Shown: positions 46,693 to 54,856 of the stretch, piece after piece
Position numbering within the stretch: position 1 is the stretch's first letter
Layout: every line of letters starts with the position of its first letter
NCBI RefSeq assembly: GCF_016924755.1
Contig: NZ_JAFFJX010000002.1
Coordinates: forward strand, 558,001-622,000
Direction: 5' to 3'
Source of the DNA: Longitalea arenae
GTDB taxonomy: Bacteria > Bacteroidota > Bacteroidia > Chitinophagales > Chitinophagaceae
Length of the DNA: 64,000 bases
Translations under genes and position numbers: made by a program
The notes under the pieces: generated by a model
Told to the model about the DNA's origin: nothing
Seen by the model: the letters and a program-made list of their open reading frames with translations, nothing else
Database searches by the model: none

Positions 46693-47388
46693 ATGATAAG
46701 CTATAGCCAGGAAAATGCCTCTCCGGAATTACAAAGCGGACCTTCTATAGACATTGTCTATTATACAGATCCGCTTTGTTGCTGGAGCTGGGCATTGGAA
46801 TCACAATTGACAAGAATGGAAAAAGAATGGCCGGGCACTATAAATTGGCGTTATTGTATGGGCGGATTATTGCCAGGCTGGGATCATTACGTTGATCATC
46901 AAAACAGCATTCAAAGGCCGGCGCAAATGGGACCGCTCTGGATGCATGCCAGTGAAGTAATGGATGTGCCGATTGCACATCGCATTTGGGTAGAGGATCC
47001 ACCGGCATCATCTTATCCCGCCTGCATAGCGGTAAAATGTGCGGCATTGCAATCGGCTGAAACGGGCAGGTTATACTTGTATCACGTACGGAAAGCCGTT
47101 ATGTTCCATGGATTGAACATTGCCCGGCAGGAAGTATTACTGCAGGTAGCCCGCTGTATCGCTGTTACGAACAAACAGTTTTCGCTGGCGCAATTTGAAG
47201 AAGACATGAAGAACGACCGGGGACTGGAAGCTTTTCGCGAGGATCTGAAAGAGGTGAAATACCGGGGTATCAGCCGCTTTCCTACACTGCTGATCAAACA
47301 GGCAGCGGCGTCCCGTGGCTTATTGGTAACCGGATTCAGGTCAGCGGACGACTTGTTGCATATTATCAACGAAGCAAATGGAAAATGA
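46693..47388 (+). CDS. DsbA-family thioredoxin-fold protein (FrnE/SpxH-like)
   Basis: The ATG at 46693 is preferred over an upstream frame that overlaps the catalase. 231 aa. The fold begins IDIVYYTDPLCCWSWALE, where CC replaces the usual CxxC; the helical insert and C-terminal FPTLLIKQ strand fit DsbA/FrnE/YjbH-like proteins. No signal peptide, so probably cytoplasmic, as in SpxH-like adaptors. It is 5 bp after the catalase and overlaps the next gene by 4 bp (ATGA), so it belongs to a redox operon. Confidence 0.8.
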   Translation: MISYSQENASPELQSGPSIDIVYYTDPLCCWSWALESQLTRMEKEWPGTINWRYCMGGLLPGWDHYVDHQNSIQRPAQMGPLWMHASEVMDVPIAHRIWVEDPPASSYPACIAVKCAALQSAETGRLYLYHVRKAVMFHGLNIARQEVLLQVARCIAVTNKQFSLAQFEEDMKNDRGLEAFREDLKEVKYRGISRFPTLLIKQAAASRGLLVTGFRSADDLLHIINEANGK

Positions 47389-47675
47389 TGCGTATGGAAC
47401 AGATAATATCTATTGAGTTTGAATTTAAACAAAAGACCTATTTCGCGCTGGTGCGCATTAAAGAAAAAGGCGCCCACAATGAATACCATATCACTATCAT
47501 GAATGGTGCACTGGAGCAAAAATTATACGGCAACCATATTTTCATTGAGGAAAACGGACGTTTTATAATAGACCCGGTGCCGGAAAAGGAAACCGGCCGC
47601 TTGCGGCTGGTAGTTGGACTTGCCTTATGCAAACATTATAATAAACCCTACTATTCAACGGGTAAAATGGTATAA
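47385..47675 (+). CDS. Small hypothetical protein in the catalase operon
   Basis: 96 aa, starting in the ATGA overlap with the DsbA-like gene (an alternative ATG at 47394 is possible). Mixed alpha/beta composition with EFEFKQKTYFALVRI and HNEYHITIMNG, and no membrane segment. I do not recognise a family. Tight coupling to the redox genes and a terminator right after suggest a real gene. Confidence 0.6.
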   Translation: MMRMEQIISIEFEFKQKTYFALVRIKEKGAHNEYHITIMNGALEQKLYGNHIFIEENGRFIIDPVPEKETGRLRLVVGLALCKHYNKPYYSTGKMV

Positions 47676-47702
47676 AGCGAACAGGTCGATGGTTTCATGT
47701 AG

Positions 47703-47739
47703 TCTGCCGCTTTCTGTTTGAGGGCGGCAGATTTTTTTT
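47703..47739 (+). terminator. Terminator after the catalase operon
   Basis: 8-bp stem TCTGCCGC (47703-47710) with GCGGCAGA (47724-47731), then eight T residues. It lies between convergent operons. Confidence 0.88.
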
Positions 47740-47755
47740 GACAGGCTGCCAGCGC

Positions 47756-48535
47756 TTATGGGATATAACTGATGGCTTCCAGCAGCGACATTACCATCTG
47801 CGGCGTATATACATTGAACCGGGCAAAAGAATTGTCGATCCCCACCTTGATCGTATAGGTATTGGCAGTGCCCGAAAGAGCCCTGAACATGTCTTCATCC
47901 GTATAATCATCGCCAATGCTCAGGATGAAATCATAATTGTCTTTATTGAATAATTTTCCAATAGCGTTGCCTTTATTGATGCCGCTATGTTTTATCTCTA
48001 TGATCTTATTGCCCCTGGAAACCTGGAGTTTTTTATTGAGTGCAAAATGGCTCAGGTGTTCATATAGTTTTTCCGCCTGCTTTTTGATCTGGTTATTACC
48101 CGCTTTCCGGTAATGCCATACAATGGAGAATTCTTTTTCTTCAATAAAAGTATGCTCGGCGGTAAGCACAAAAAGCTGCATGATCTCTTTAGCGCCTTCC
48201 TTCCAGCTGGTATCTGCATTTGGTTCTTTCAGCCAGTCTTTCTCTGTTTTATAGTAAGCGCCATGTTCCGCAATGATACTGATGTTCAGCCCGGCAAACC
48301 ATTTATCGAACCACTGATGCGCTCTGCCACTTACGAGGCAGAGATCGTTTTTTACTGTATTCAGCCTTTCCAGCGTCTCTATCAAATGCTGTCCCGGCAC
48401 AGCTTCCGACGGGTTTGGATAAAAGGGCACGAGGGTGCCATCATAATCGAGCAGGATCAATCTTCTGTTAGCTGCACCATACTTGTTTAAAAGGTCAAAT
48501 TTTATGTTATAATCAAGAAATTCCACGTCGGCCAT
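47756..48535 (-). CDS. otsB: Trehalose-6-phosphate phosphatase
   Basis: ATG at 48535 (MADVEFLDYN) preferred over a TTG at 48541. 259-aa HAD-type phosphatase with the nucleophile/acid pair D30 and D32 in LLDYDGTLVPF, the motif LVSGR and the metal motif SIGDDYTDEDMF; SIVWHYRKAG is typical of trehalose phosphatases. It removes phosphate from trehalose-6-phosphate. Divergent from the otsA-like gene, 270 bp away, so the pair completes trehalose synthesis. Confidence 0.93.
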   Translation of the reverse strand: MADVEFLDYNIKFDLLNKYGAANRRLILLDYDGTLVPFYPNPSEAVPGQHLIETLERLNTVKNDLCLVSGRAHQWFDKWFAGLNISIIAEHGAYYKTEKDWLKEPNADTSWKEGAKEIMQLFVLTAEHTFIEEKEFSIVWHYRKAGNNQIKKQAEKLYEHLSHFALNKKLQVSRGNKIIEIKHSGINKGNAIGKLFNKDNYDFILSIGDDYTDEDMFRALSGTANTYTIKVGIDNSFARFNVYTPQMVMSLLEAISYIP

Positions 48536-48713
48536 TTCCAATAAAAGTAAATTGTTAATGCATGCAACCGGCTAAAAACGCATTAGAAATGGATTAACTG
48601 TTCATTTGATCGCATCCGGCACCCGGCATTTGCGTTAAGTGCTTAACCCTGATATGTTTGTATTAGAAGGCTATTAGAAATGGCCGGGGGTGGCTACCCT
48701 CGGTAATTTCAGG

Positions 48714-48721
48714 TAACTTTG
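48714..48721 (+). promoter_or_regulatory. Possible -7 box before the otsA-like gene
   Basis: TAACTTTG matches TAnnTTTG, 85 bp before the start. No good -33 box is visible, so support is weak. Confidence 0.25.
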
Positions 48722-48805
48722 ATTTGTTTCACTCATCACTGCTTATTGTTGAACATGGTTTGGCCTGATGAATTTTTCGAGTATCGTTCAGTCATAAAAT
48801 AGTGT

Positions 48806-51034
48806 ATGAAAATTAACTTAGCTTTAATCGCCTCCATCATCATCGGCATTGGGTTGGTTGCCTTTGGTTTCACTGCCTTTCAGATCGCGAGTGACCGGAC
48901 GCAGCTGAAAAATGAATTGGAAAGCAAAACGGTTCGGGTCGCCGAAGATTTTTATAAAGCTTATTTTATCGGCCTGGAAAGCGGGGATAGTTTGGCTACC
49001 GCAAAAATTACCGACAGCCTCCTCGATCAGTACCGGTTTACAGGAATTAAGATCTACTTCAACCAGGATAGCATTATTTCGATCAGGGATTCAGCCAGAT
49101 CACTGGCGGCATCTTCCCTGGATTTTATTGCCCAGGCCATTTCGGCAGATTCATCGATGGGGCGGCTGGTAAAAATGGATGGGCGCCGCTACTATGAATA
49201 CGTGCGGCTTATTAAAAGGGTCGATCTGCCTGCGGCTGCCGTCGTTTATTATACAGATGCAGCGTACATCGAAAATATCCTGAACAGTATCTGGTTCCGG
49301 AATTTCTGGCGCTGGTTCTTCCAGGCGCTGGTGATCTCGGTAGTTACCCTTTTAATTGTCCGATGGGGTATTTTGTCCCCTATTAATAAGGTCATTGAAT
49401 GGGCGCGGGCAGCCCGCTCGGGCGACCTGGAAACATTGCAAAAAAGGCCGTCCGTGCCTTTTCTGGAACCTTTGTACAAAGAGATCACAGGTATCGCCAA
49501 AGCAATGCAGGAAGCAAAAGCGGTAGCCCAGGAAGAAGCCAGGTTGAGAACGACGGCTGAATCGGTGTGGACACCCGAAAGATTGAATGAAGAGATGAAA
49601 GTGCTCCTGCAGAACAAGATGATGGTGGTCGTATCTAACCGGGAGCCCTATATGCATATCAGGGTGGGGAAGGAAATACAATGTATTGTGCCTGCCAGTG
49701 GAATGGTCACTGCTATGGAACCCATTCTGAAAGCATGTGGTGGTTTATGGATCGCCTCAGGCAGCGGAGATGCCGACAGGGAAACCGTTGACAAATATGA
49801 TAAGGTGTCGGTTCCTCCTTATGAGAATAAATACACCCTACGGCGTGTATGGTTAAGCAAAGAGCAGGAAGATCATTTTTATTATGGTTTTTCCAACGAA
49901 GGCTTGTGGCCGCTTTGCCACATCGCCCATACGCGGCCGGTGTTCCGGCAGCTGGACTGGGAATATTATACGCAGGTGAATCAACTCTATGCGAAGGCGG
50001 TGCTCGAAGAGATAAAGAACGAAGAAGAGCCCTTTATCCTGGTGCAGGATTATCATTTTGCCCTTTTGCCTGCCTTTATCAAAAAAGAGCGGCCCGATGC
50101 GAAGGTGGCCATCTTCTGGCATATTCCCTGGCCTAACCCCGAATCATTCGGCATCTGTCCCTGGCAAAAAGAATTGTTGACAGGTATGCTGGGCGCCGAC
50201 CTCATCGGTTTTCATACCCAATATCATTGCAATAATTTCCTGGAAACTGTCAATAATGCGCTCGAATCGCGGGTGATCTGGGAAAGCTTTTCAGTTAAGG
50301 TGGGAAACCATTTCACCATGGTTAAACCATTTCCCATCAGCATTGCCTTTACTTTAAAAGATTATGAAACCAGGATGGCCACACGGCTCAGTCCGGCAGA
50401 ACTATTGAAGCAGCACGGGATCAATGCCGCGTATATGTGTATTGGCGTGGAGCGAATAGATTATACCAAAGGATTGATCGAAAAATTTTTGGCCATCGAA
50501 AGATTCCTCGATAAATATCCGAATTACCGCGAAAAGTTTACGCTGGTTCAGATCGGGGCGGTAAGCCGTTCGCTGTTGAAGACCTATGCAGATACGGTAA
50601 GTGCTGTTGAGAACGAGGTGAACCGGATCAACTGGAAATTCAAGACCAAGAACTGGCAACCGATCTTATTCCTGAAACGGCATCACAGCCACGAGGAAAT
50701 AATGCCTTTTTACCGATCTGCCAATCTTTGTATGGTAACCTCCCTGCACGATGGGATGAACCTGGTGGCCAAGGAATTTATTGCGGCCCGCGATCAAAAC
50801 GACGGAGTGCTGATCCTCAGCCGCTTTGCAGGCGCTTCGCATGAGCTGCCGGGCGCCTTGATCGTAAACCCATACGACACAGAGCAGATGGCTGACTCTA
50901 TTAAACTGGCATTGGAAATGCCTAAGGAGCAGCAAACGCAAAAAATGAAGCAAATGCGCAGAATGATCATGAATCATAACGTGTATGCATGGGCTTCCGG
51001 CATTTTACGAACAATGGCTTCCATTCAGAATTGA
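48806..51034 (+). CDS. otsA: Membrane sensor-HAMP-trehalose-6-phosphate synthase fusion
   Basis: 742 aa. Residues 5-26 are a transmembrane helix, about 30-160 an extracytoplasmic region, and 169-190 a second helix. A HAMP-like segment follows (about 188-245, PINKVIEWARAARSGDLE). From about 265 on is a complete GT20 trehalose-6-phosphate synthase with QDYHFALLP (414-422), ERIDYTKG (549-556) and LHDGMNLVAKEF (HD at 648-649). Usual OtsA is soluble and about 460-480 aa, so the N-terminal 260 residues are an added sensor-like module. It makes trehalose-6-phosphate from UDP-glucose and glucose-6-phosphate, presumably on the cytoplasmic side of the inner membrane. otsB is divergent and adjacent. Confidence 0.93.
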   Translation: MKINLALIASIIIGIGLVAFGFTAFQIASDRTQLKNELESKTVRVAEDFYKAYFIGLESGDSLATAKITDSLLDQYRFTGIKIYFNQDSIISIRDSARSLAASSLDFIAQAISADSSMGRLVKMDGRRYYEYVRLIKRVDLPAAAVVYYTDAAYIENILNSIWFRNFWRWFFQALVISVVTLLIVRWGILSPINKVIEWARAARSGDLETLQKRPSVPFLEPLYKEITGIAKAMQEAKAVAQEEARLRTTAESVWTPERLNEEMKVLLQNKMMVVVSNREPYMHIRVGKEIQCIVPASGMVTAMEPILKACGGLWIASGSGDADRETVDKYDKVSVPPYENKYTLRRVWLSKEQEDHFYYGFSNEGLWPLCHIAHTRPVFRQLDWEYYTQVNQLYAKAVLEEIKNEEEPFILVQDYHFALLPAFIKKERPDAKVAIFWHIPWPNPESFGICPWQKELLTGMLGADLIGFHTQYHCNNFLETVNNALESRVIWESFSVKVGNHFTMVKPFPISIAFTLKDYETRMATRLSPAELLKQHGINAAYMCIGVERIDYTKGLIEKFLAIERFLDKYPNYREKFTLVQIGAVSRSLLKTYADTVSAVENEVNRINWKFKTKNWQPILFLKRHHSHEEIMPFYRSANLCMVTSLHDGMNLVAKEFIAARDQNDGVLILSRFAGASHELPGALIVNPYDTEQMADSIKLALEMPKEQQTQKMKQMRRMIMNHNVYAWASGILRTMASIQN

Positions 51035-51068
51035 TCGTGTGCCAGTGGCAGGGGCGGTTGGCTACCCG

Positions 51069-52088
51069 CTAGCGCTTCAACAGGGGCTGGATATATCTTG
51101 TATTATCCTGGGTGATCATGGCTATATACTGACCGGCGGCAAGATCGCCCCAGTTATTTATGCCGAACTGGTTATTGCCTTCCTGCATGTACAGGGTTTG
51201 CTGTTTAACTATACTGCCTGCGAGATTGGCCAGTTGTAATAAGGCGGCACCTTTGCGGGCAGCGCGGAATTTTATTTTCACTGCGTTGTTAAAGAGAGAG
51301 GGAAATACGTTGAAAGCAGTCGCATTATTGGAATTGTTATTCCTGTCGGCCGGTATTACCCGCATTGTTAGTATAGAATGGGGATAGGTAAATTTTTTAA
51401 AATAGAGGCTGCGCAAGCGTTGGTCTGAAGTGTGATTCTCTTTATTATCGGCGCCTACCCGCACCACGATAGCGCTGATACTGGCACTTATCACCGAAAA
51501 CATACAGTCTTTGGCAGTTGTGTCCACCCCATTGTAGGTGATGCCTCCTATATTTGTGCCTACCACCCGGTTGGCGGCAGGAAAGGTAAGCGCTATGGCC
51601 GAGCCCAGCATATTGAAATCTACATAACTGCTATTGGCCAGAAAAATTTCATCGAACTCATAAATATCACCGGCGATGCCGTCAATATCGATGGGGGTAA
51701 TGGCAACTTCTGTTTGAACCATCGGGTTGGTGGTGCCGGCTGTTACAAACTGGATATTGAACTCAGCGTAGCCCCTGGACCGGGCCGGCAATGTAATGAT
51801 CGGCTGGAATGCTTCGTCGAAACCGGAAGAAGTGCCATCGAGGGTATTGATGATGAGTCCGCCTGTAATGGCGGTAATAGTTACCAGCGCATCTACACCG
51901 CTTTGAACATTGGGGAAACGGTACTTCGCACCTACCTGGCGGTCAGTTCCCGTAATTTTTACCCCATTGCGGAAACTGTACCTGGCTTGCCCATGAGCGG
52001 CCATTGTGAAGAGGAGGAAAAGCAACGGCAGGATCAGCGGGAAAAAAATGATACGCAGGCCATTCGATTTCATATGTTGGTTTTTCAT
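51069..52088 (-). CDS. Secreted T9SS protein of unknown function
   Basis: 339 aa with a signal peptide (N-terminal hydrophobic stretch ending AAHGQA, about residue 34), a beta-rich middle (about 35-250) without recognised catalytic residues, and a C-terminal T9SS domain (about 260-339, with FPSLF and GQYIAMITQDN). Likely a surface protein. The alternative start at M6 would not change the signal. Convergent with the otsA-like gene, 34 bp away. Confidence 0.72.
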   Translation of the reverse strand: MKNQHMKSNGLRIIFFPLILPLLFLLFTMAAHGQARYSFRNGVKITGTDRQVGAKYRFPNVQSGVDALVTITAITGGLIINTLDGTSSGFDEAFQPIITLPARSRGYAEFNIQFVTAGTTNPMVQTEVAITPIDIDGIAGDIYEFDEIFLANSSYVDFNMLGSAIALTFPAANRVVGTNIGGITYNGVDTTAKDCMFSVISASISAIVVRVGADNKENHTSDQRLRSLYFKKFTYPHSILTMRVIPADRNNNSNNATAFNVFPSLFNNAVKIKFRAARKGAALLQLANLAGSIVKQQTLYMQEGNNQFGINNWGDLAAGQYIAMITQDNTRYIQPLLKR

Positions 52089-52259
52089 AGGTTACATAAA
52101 TAGGATACGAATGGGATTCCTGTTGTGGAATGTTCCATTGCAAGGTTGTCGGAGGCTTATGGATTTTACCCTATGAAATTAATAACAGTAACGTGGGTGT
52201 AAAAATGAACTGCTTTCAAAAAGCATGTTTTATAAGAAAGTACTTAGAGCGGTAAAATA

Positions 52260-52422
52260 ATCCTATTAACATCGTGCAGTACTTGATGTAAATCAAAAGA
52301 AGCGTAAGTTGAAGAATTTTTTTTGCAGTAAGAATGAATTGTATTAACTTAACATTAATAGGATAAGGTTTAATGGTTAATGGTATTTGATTAGTGGACC
52401 TCCCCTCCGGGGAGGTTTTTTT
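52260..52422 (+). ncRNA. Candidate small RNA with intrinsic terminator
   Basis: A strong + strand terminator at 52399-52422 has no + strand protein gene before it. A 10-bp inverted repeat, ATCCTATTAA (52260-52269) and TTAATAGGAT (52355-52364), could close a long stem. The simplest explanation is a short untranslated transcript from 52089-52422. No known family was recognised, and the 5' end is a guess. Confidence 0.3.
52399..52422 (+). terminator. Strong orphan terminator
   Basis: Perfect 7-bp GC stem CCTCCCC (52399-52405) with GGGGAGG (52409-52415), loop TCC, then seven T residues. It is oriented + with no upstream + gene for over 1.3 kb. Confidence 0.85.
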
Positions 52423-52467
52423 ATTTGAATACCTTGCGCTTTTAGTATTCAGCATCGAGCATTATGC

Positions 52468-52691
52468 TTAGGCCTCCGGCTCCTGTTTTTTGAAACGCTT
52501 GTATAAAAACGGCTGCCATTTTTCTTCGGCTACCCCTGCTTTATCCATCTCGCTTTTGATACGTTGCACTTCTGTGCAAGTGGCCGTTATCAGTACCTGT
52601 CCCAGTGTTGTTCCTTTACCGTGTCTGTGGGTGCCTGCTGCGCCATAACAGCAGTGGCCGGCAGCGGAGCGGCCAGTAAAAATTGTTTCAT
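52468..52691 (-). pseudogene. Frameshifted stub of a TonB-dependent (BtuB-like) receptor
   Basis: From ATG at 52691 one frame reads a signal peptide and TonB-box-like lead MKQFLLAAP...VMAQQAPTDTVKE, then stops. The downstream frame continues with GTTLGQVLITATCTEVQ, the typical plug start (E.VVVTATRTE) of TonB-dependent receptors. It runs into unrelated residues and stops at 52468. The frames join near the GTAAAGGA run. The barrel (about 600 aa) is missing. Its place after btuD fits a lost cobalamin receptor. Confidence 0.55.
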
Positions 52692-52727
52692 GATCTAATA
52701 CCTATATCATGTAGTTTGTGAAGGATG

Positions 52728-53741
52728 TTATTCCGGGGTAGTGCCATAGCGGTTGCGCAAGGCGTTCAGCAAAGCGGCTATAGTATCATAAGATATCTTC
52801 CTGTACACCCAAACCACAAGGTTTTCTTTGTTAACGATGTGAATGTTCTCTGCTGCATTTTCCGTAATGGTAAAACCTTCCCGCATCAAAGCTCTTTTCG
52901 TCCAGAACAGGGCGGCGCCTTCGCCGCTCAGACGGATCGTTTTTCCATTACCGTGGTGAATGGTAAAAGTACCGCTGTTCTTGTCGAACATAAATCCTTC
53001 CCGGTGAAAAGCCGCTTCAAAAGCGCCTGTCAACACAATATCTTCCGGGGCTCCCTGCGTAAATACGCCGTCATTGCGCAGCAGCCAAACCTGGTCGGCA
53101 GATTGCAGGGCAAGATCGAGATCATGGGTGGAAAGCAGGATTCCTTTGCCGGTTGTTTTTGCCAGCTGGTGAAGCAGGTGCATCAGTGATATACGGTTAG
53201 GCAGGTCAAGGTGTGCCGTCGGTTCATCGAGGATGATGAGCGGCGTGTCCTGCGCCAATGCTCTGGCCAGCATTACTTTTTGCGATTCGCCATCGCTCAG
53301 CTCGCTGAGTTTTCGATGCGCGAAACCCGTGGTGCCCGTAATGTCCATCGCCCAAGCTACTATCTTGTGATCCCCGGGCTGCATGGTGCCCAGCCAGTTG
53401 GTATAAGGAAAGCGGCCCAGGGCGATGATGGAGTACACATTCAGGTTGCCGGTGCGCACTTTTTCGGTGAGCACCATACTGAGGCGTTTGGCTCTTTCCA
53501 GTGGCTTCAGCCGGGTAATGTTCTTACCACCGGTTTCTACGGAGCCGGCGATTGCCGGCTGCAGACCGGCCAGGGTTCGGATGAGGGTGGATTTACCGGC
53601 GCCATTGGGGCCCAGCAAACAGATGAGCTCGCCGGCATGGATTTGCAGGTCAAGCGGTCCCGCAAGGGTCTTCTCTTCTTTTTTGCCCTTGCTATAACCG
53701 ATGCACAAGCGGCCTGTTTTTAAGAGTGCTGTGTTATGCAT
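52728..53741 (-). CDS. btuD: ABC transporter ATPase, cobalamin/iron-chelate type
   Basis: 337 aa. Walker A GPNGAGKST, Q-loop region, signature LSDGESQ and Walker B LIILDEPT are in place within the first 240 residues. A C-terminal extension of about 90 residues (GKTIRLSGEGAALFWTKRAL...) of unknown role is common in Bacteroidota members. Start overlaps the permease stop (TGATG). Downstream of a cobalamin riboswitch, so cobalamin uptake is likely rather than iron siderophore uptake. Confidence 0.9.
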   Translation of the reverse strand: MHNTALLKTGRLCIGYSKGKKEEKTLAGPLDLQIHAGELICLLGPNGAGKSTLIRTLAGLQPAIAGSVETGGKNITRLKPLERAKRLSMVLTEKVRTGNLNVYSIIALGRFPYTNWLGTMQPGDHKIVAWAMDITGTTGFAHRKLSELSDGESQKVMLARALAQDTPLIILDEPTAHLDLPNRISLMHLLHQLAKTTGKGILLSTHDLDLALQSADQVWLLRNDGVFTQGAPEDIVLTGAFEAAFHREGFMFDKNSGTFTIHHGNGKTIRLSGEGAALFWTKRALMREGFTITENAAENIHIVNKENLVVWVYRKISYDTIAALLNALRNRYGTTPE

Positions 53742-54841
53742 CAGAAAGAATTTTTTAAGTTATTCCGGCTCATGATGATCCAGATGACGACCGGTGAGCC
53801 TACCAGTGCTGTGATCACATTGATAGGCAATACCGCATTACTACCCGGTAATTGCGCAATGATATCGCAGAGCAGCATTAAGGAAGTGCCCATTAAACAA
53901 CAGGCAGGAATGAGCAGGCGATGGTCGGAGGTATTGAAGAGGGTGCGTGCCAGGTGGGGTACGGCGATCCCAATAAAAGCAATAGGGCCGCAAAACGCAG
54001 TGATGCTGCCTGCCAGCAAACTGGTGCTGCCAATGATGAGGAAACGGGCGCGGTTCACCGTTAGTCCCATCGTACTGGCATAGTGTTCCCCGAGTAATAA
54101 AGTGTCGAGCATTTTCGAGGAAGCAAAAGCGATGAGCAGGCCTGCAGCTACCACGATGCCGAGCAGGTAGAGCTGGTTGCCGGAAACACCACCCAGCGAA
54201 CCGAAGGTCCATAACAAATAATCCTTCACCTGTTCAGGGGCGCTGAAGTATTGCCAGATGCTCACAATGGCCAGGGTAATATTGCCGATCATTACACCTA
54301 CGATAAGCATGATCACATTATCTCTTATGCGGGCAGAAATGGCGATGATCAGGAACATGATCATCGCGGCGCCCAAAGAAGCGGCGAGCAGGATGAGTGA
54401 GCTTCCTGAAAAGCCCAGTTCTTTAATGGCATAGAGGGTGGTAATACTGCCGGCTGATAACATCACCAGGGCAACGCCTAAACTGGCGCCGGCCGTGATG
54501 CCCAGGATAGAGGGGCCGGCGAGCGGATTGCGGAAAAGCGTTTGCATTTGTAAACCGCTAACCGGTAACCCGCAGCCTACCATAACAGCTGTAATGGCCT
54601 TGGGGATGCGGATCTTCTCTATAATGTAGATCCATGCATCATTCTCCGCCTTTCCCGATACAATAATATCCCACACGGCGGGCAGGGGTATGGATACAGA
54701 GCCAAAAGCGATATCGGTGAAAAAAGCGATCAGCAGCAGCAGGAACAAAAGACCCAGCTTCAGCAGGGAAGCCGGCGTTGAGAATCGCGGGGTAGCAGGA
54801 TGTATTGCTACATTCATTGTTTCTGTTTTTAACTGTGGCAA
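53741..54841 (-). CDS. btuC: ABC transporter permease, FecCD/BtuC family
   Basis: 366 aa with about ten hydrophobic helices; GCGLPVSGLQMQTLFRNPLAGPSILGITAGA and FCGPIAFIGIAVPHLAR are family signatures. It forms the inner-membrane channel with BtuD. It lies 15 bp after btuF and overlaps btuD by one base, so it belongs to one operon under the riboswitch. Confidence 0.93.
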   Translation of the reverse strand: MPQLKTETMNVAIHPATPRFSTPASLLKLGLLFLLLLIAFFTDIAFGSVSIPLPAVWDIIVSGKAENDAWIYIIEKIRIPKAITAVMVGCGLPVSGLQMQTLFRNPLAGPSILGITAGASLGVALVMLSAGSITTLYAIKELGFSGSSLILLAASLGAAMIMFLIIAISARIRDNVIMLIVGVMIGNITLAIVSIWQYFSAPEQVKDYLLWTFGSLGGVSGNQLYLLGIVVAAGLLIAFASSKMLDTLLLGEHYASTMGLTVNRARFLIIGSTSLLAGSITAFCGPIAFIGIAVPHLARTLFNTSDHRLLIPACCLMGTSLMLLCDIIAQLPGSNAVLPINVITALVGSPVVIWIIMSRNNLKNSF

Positions 54842-54856
54842 GGTGCTGGCCCCCGT

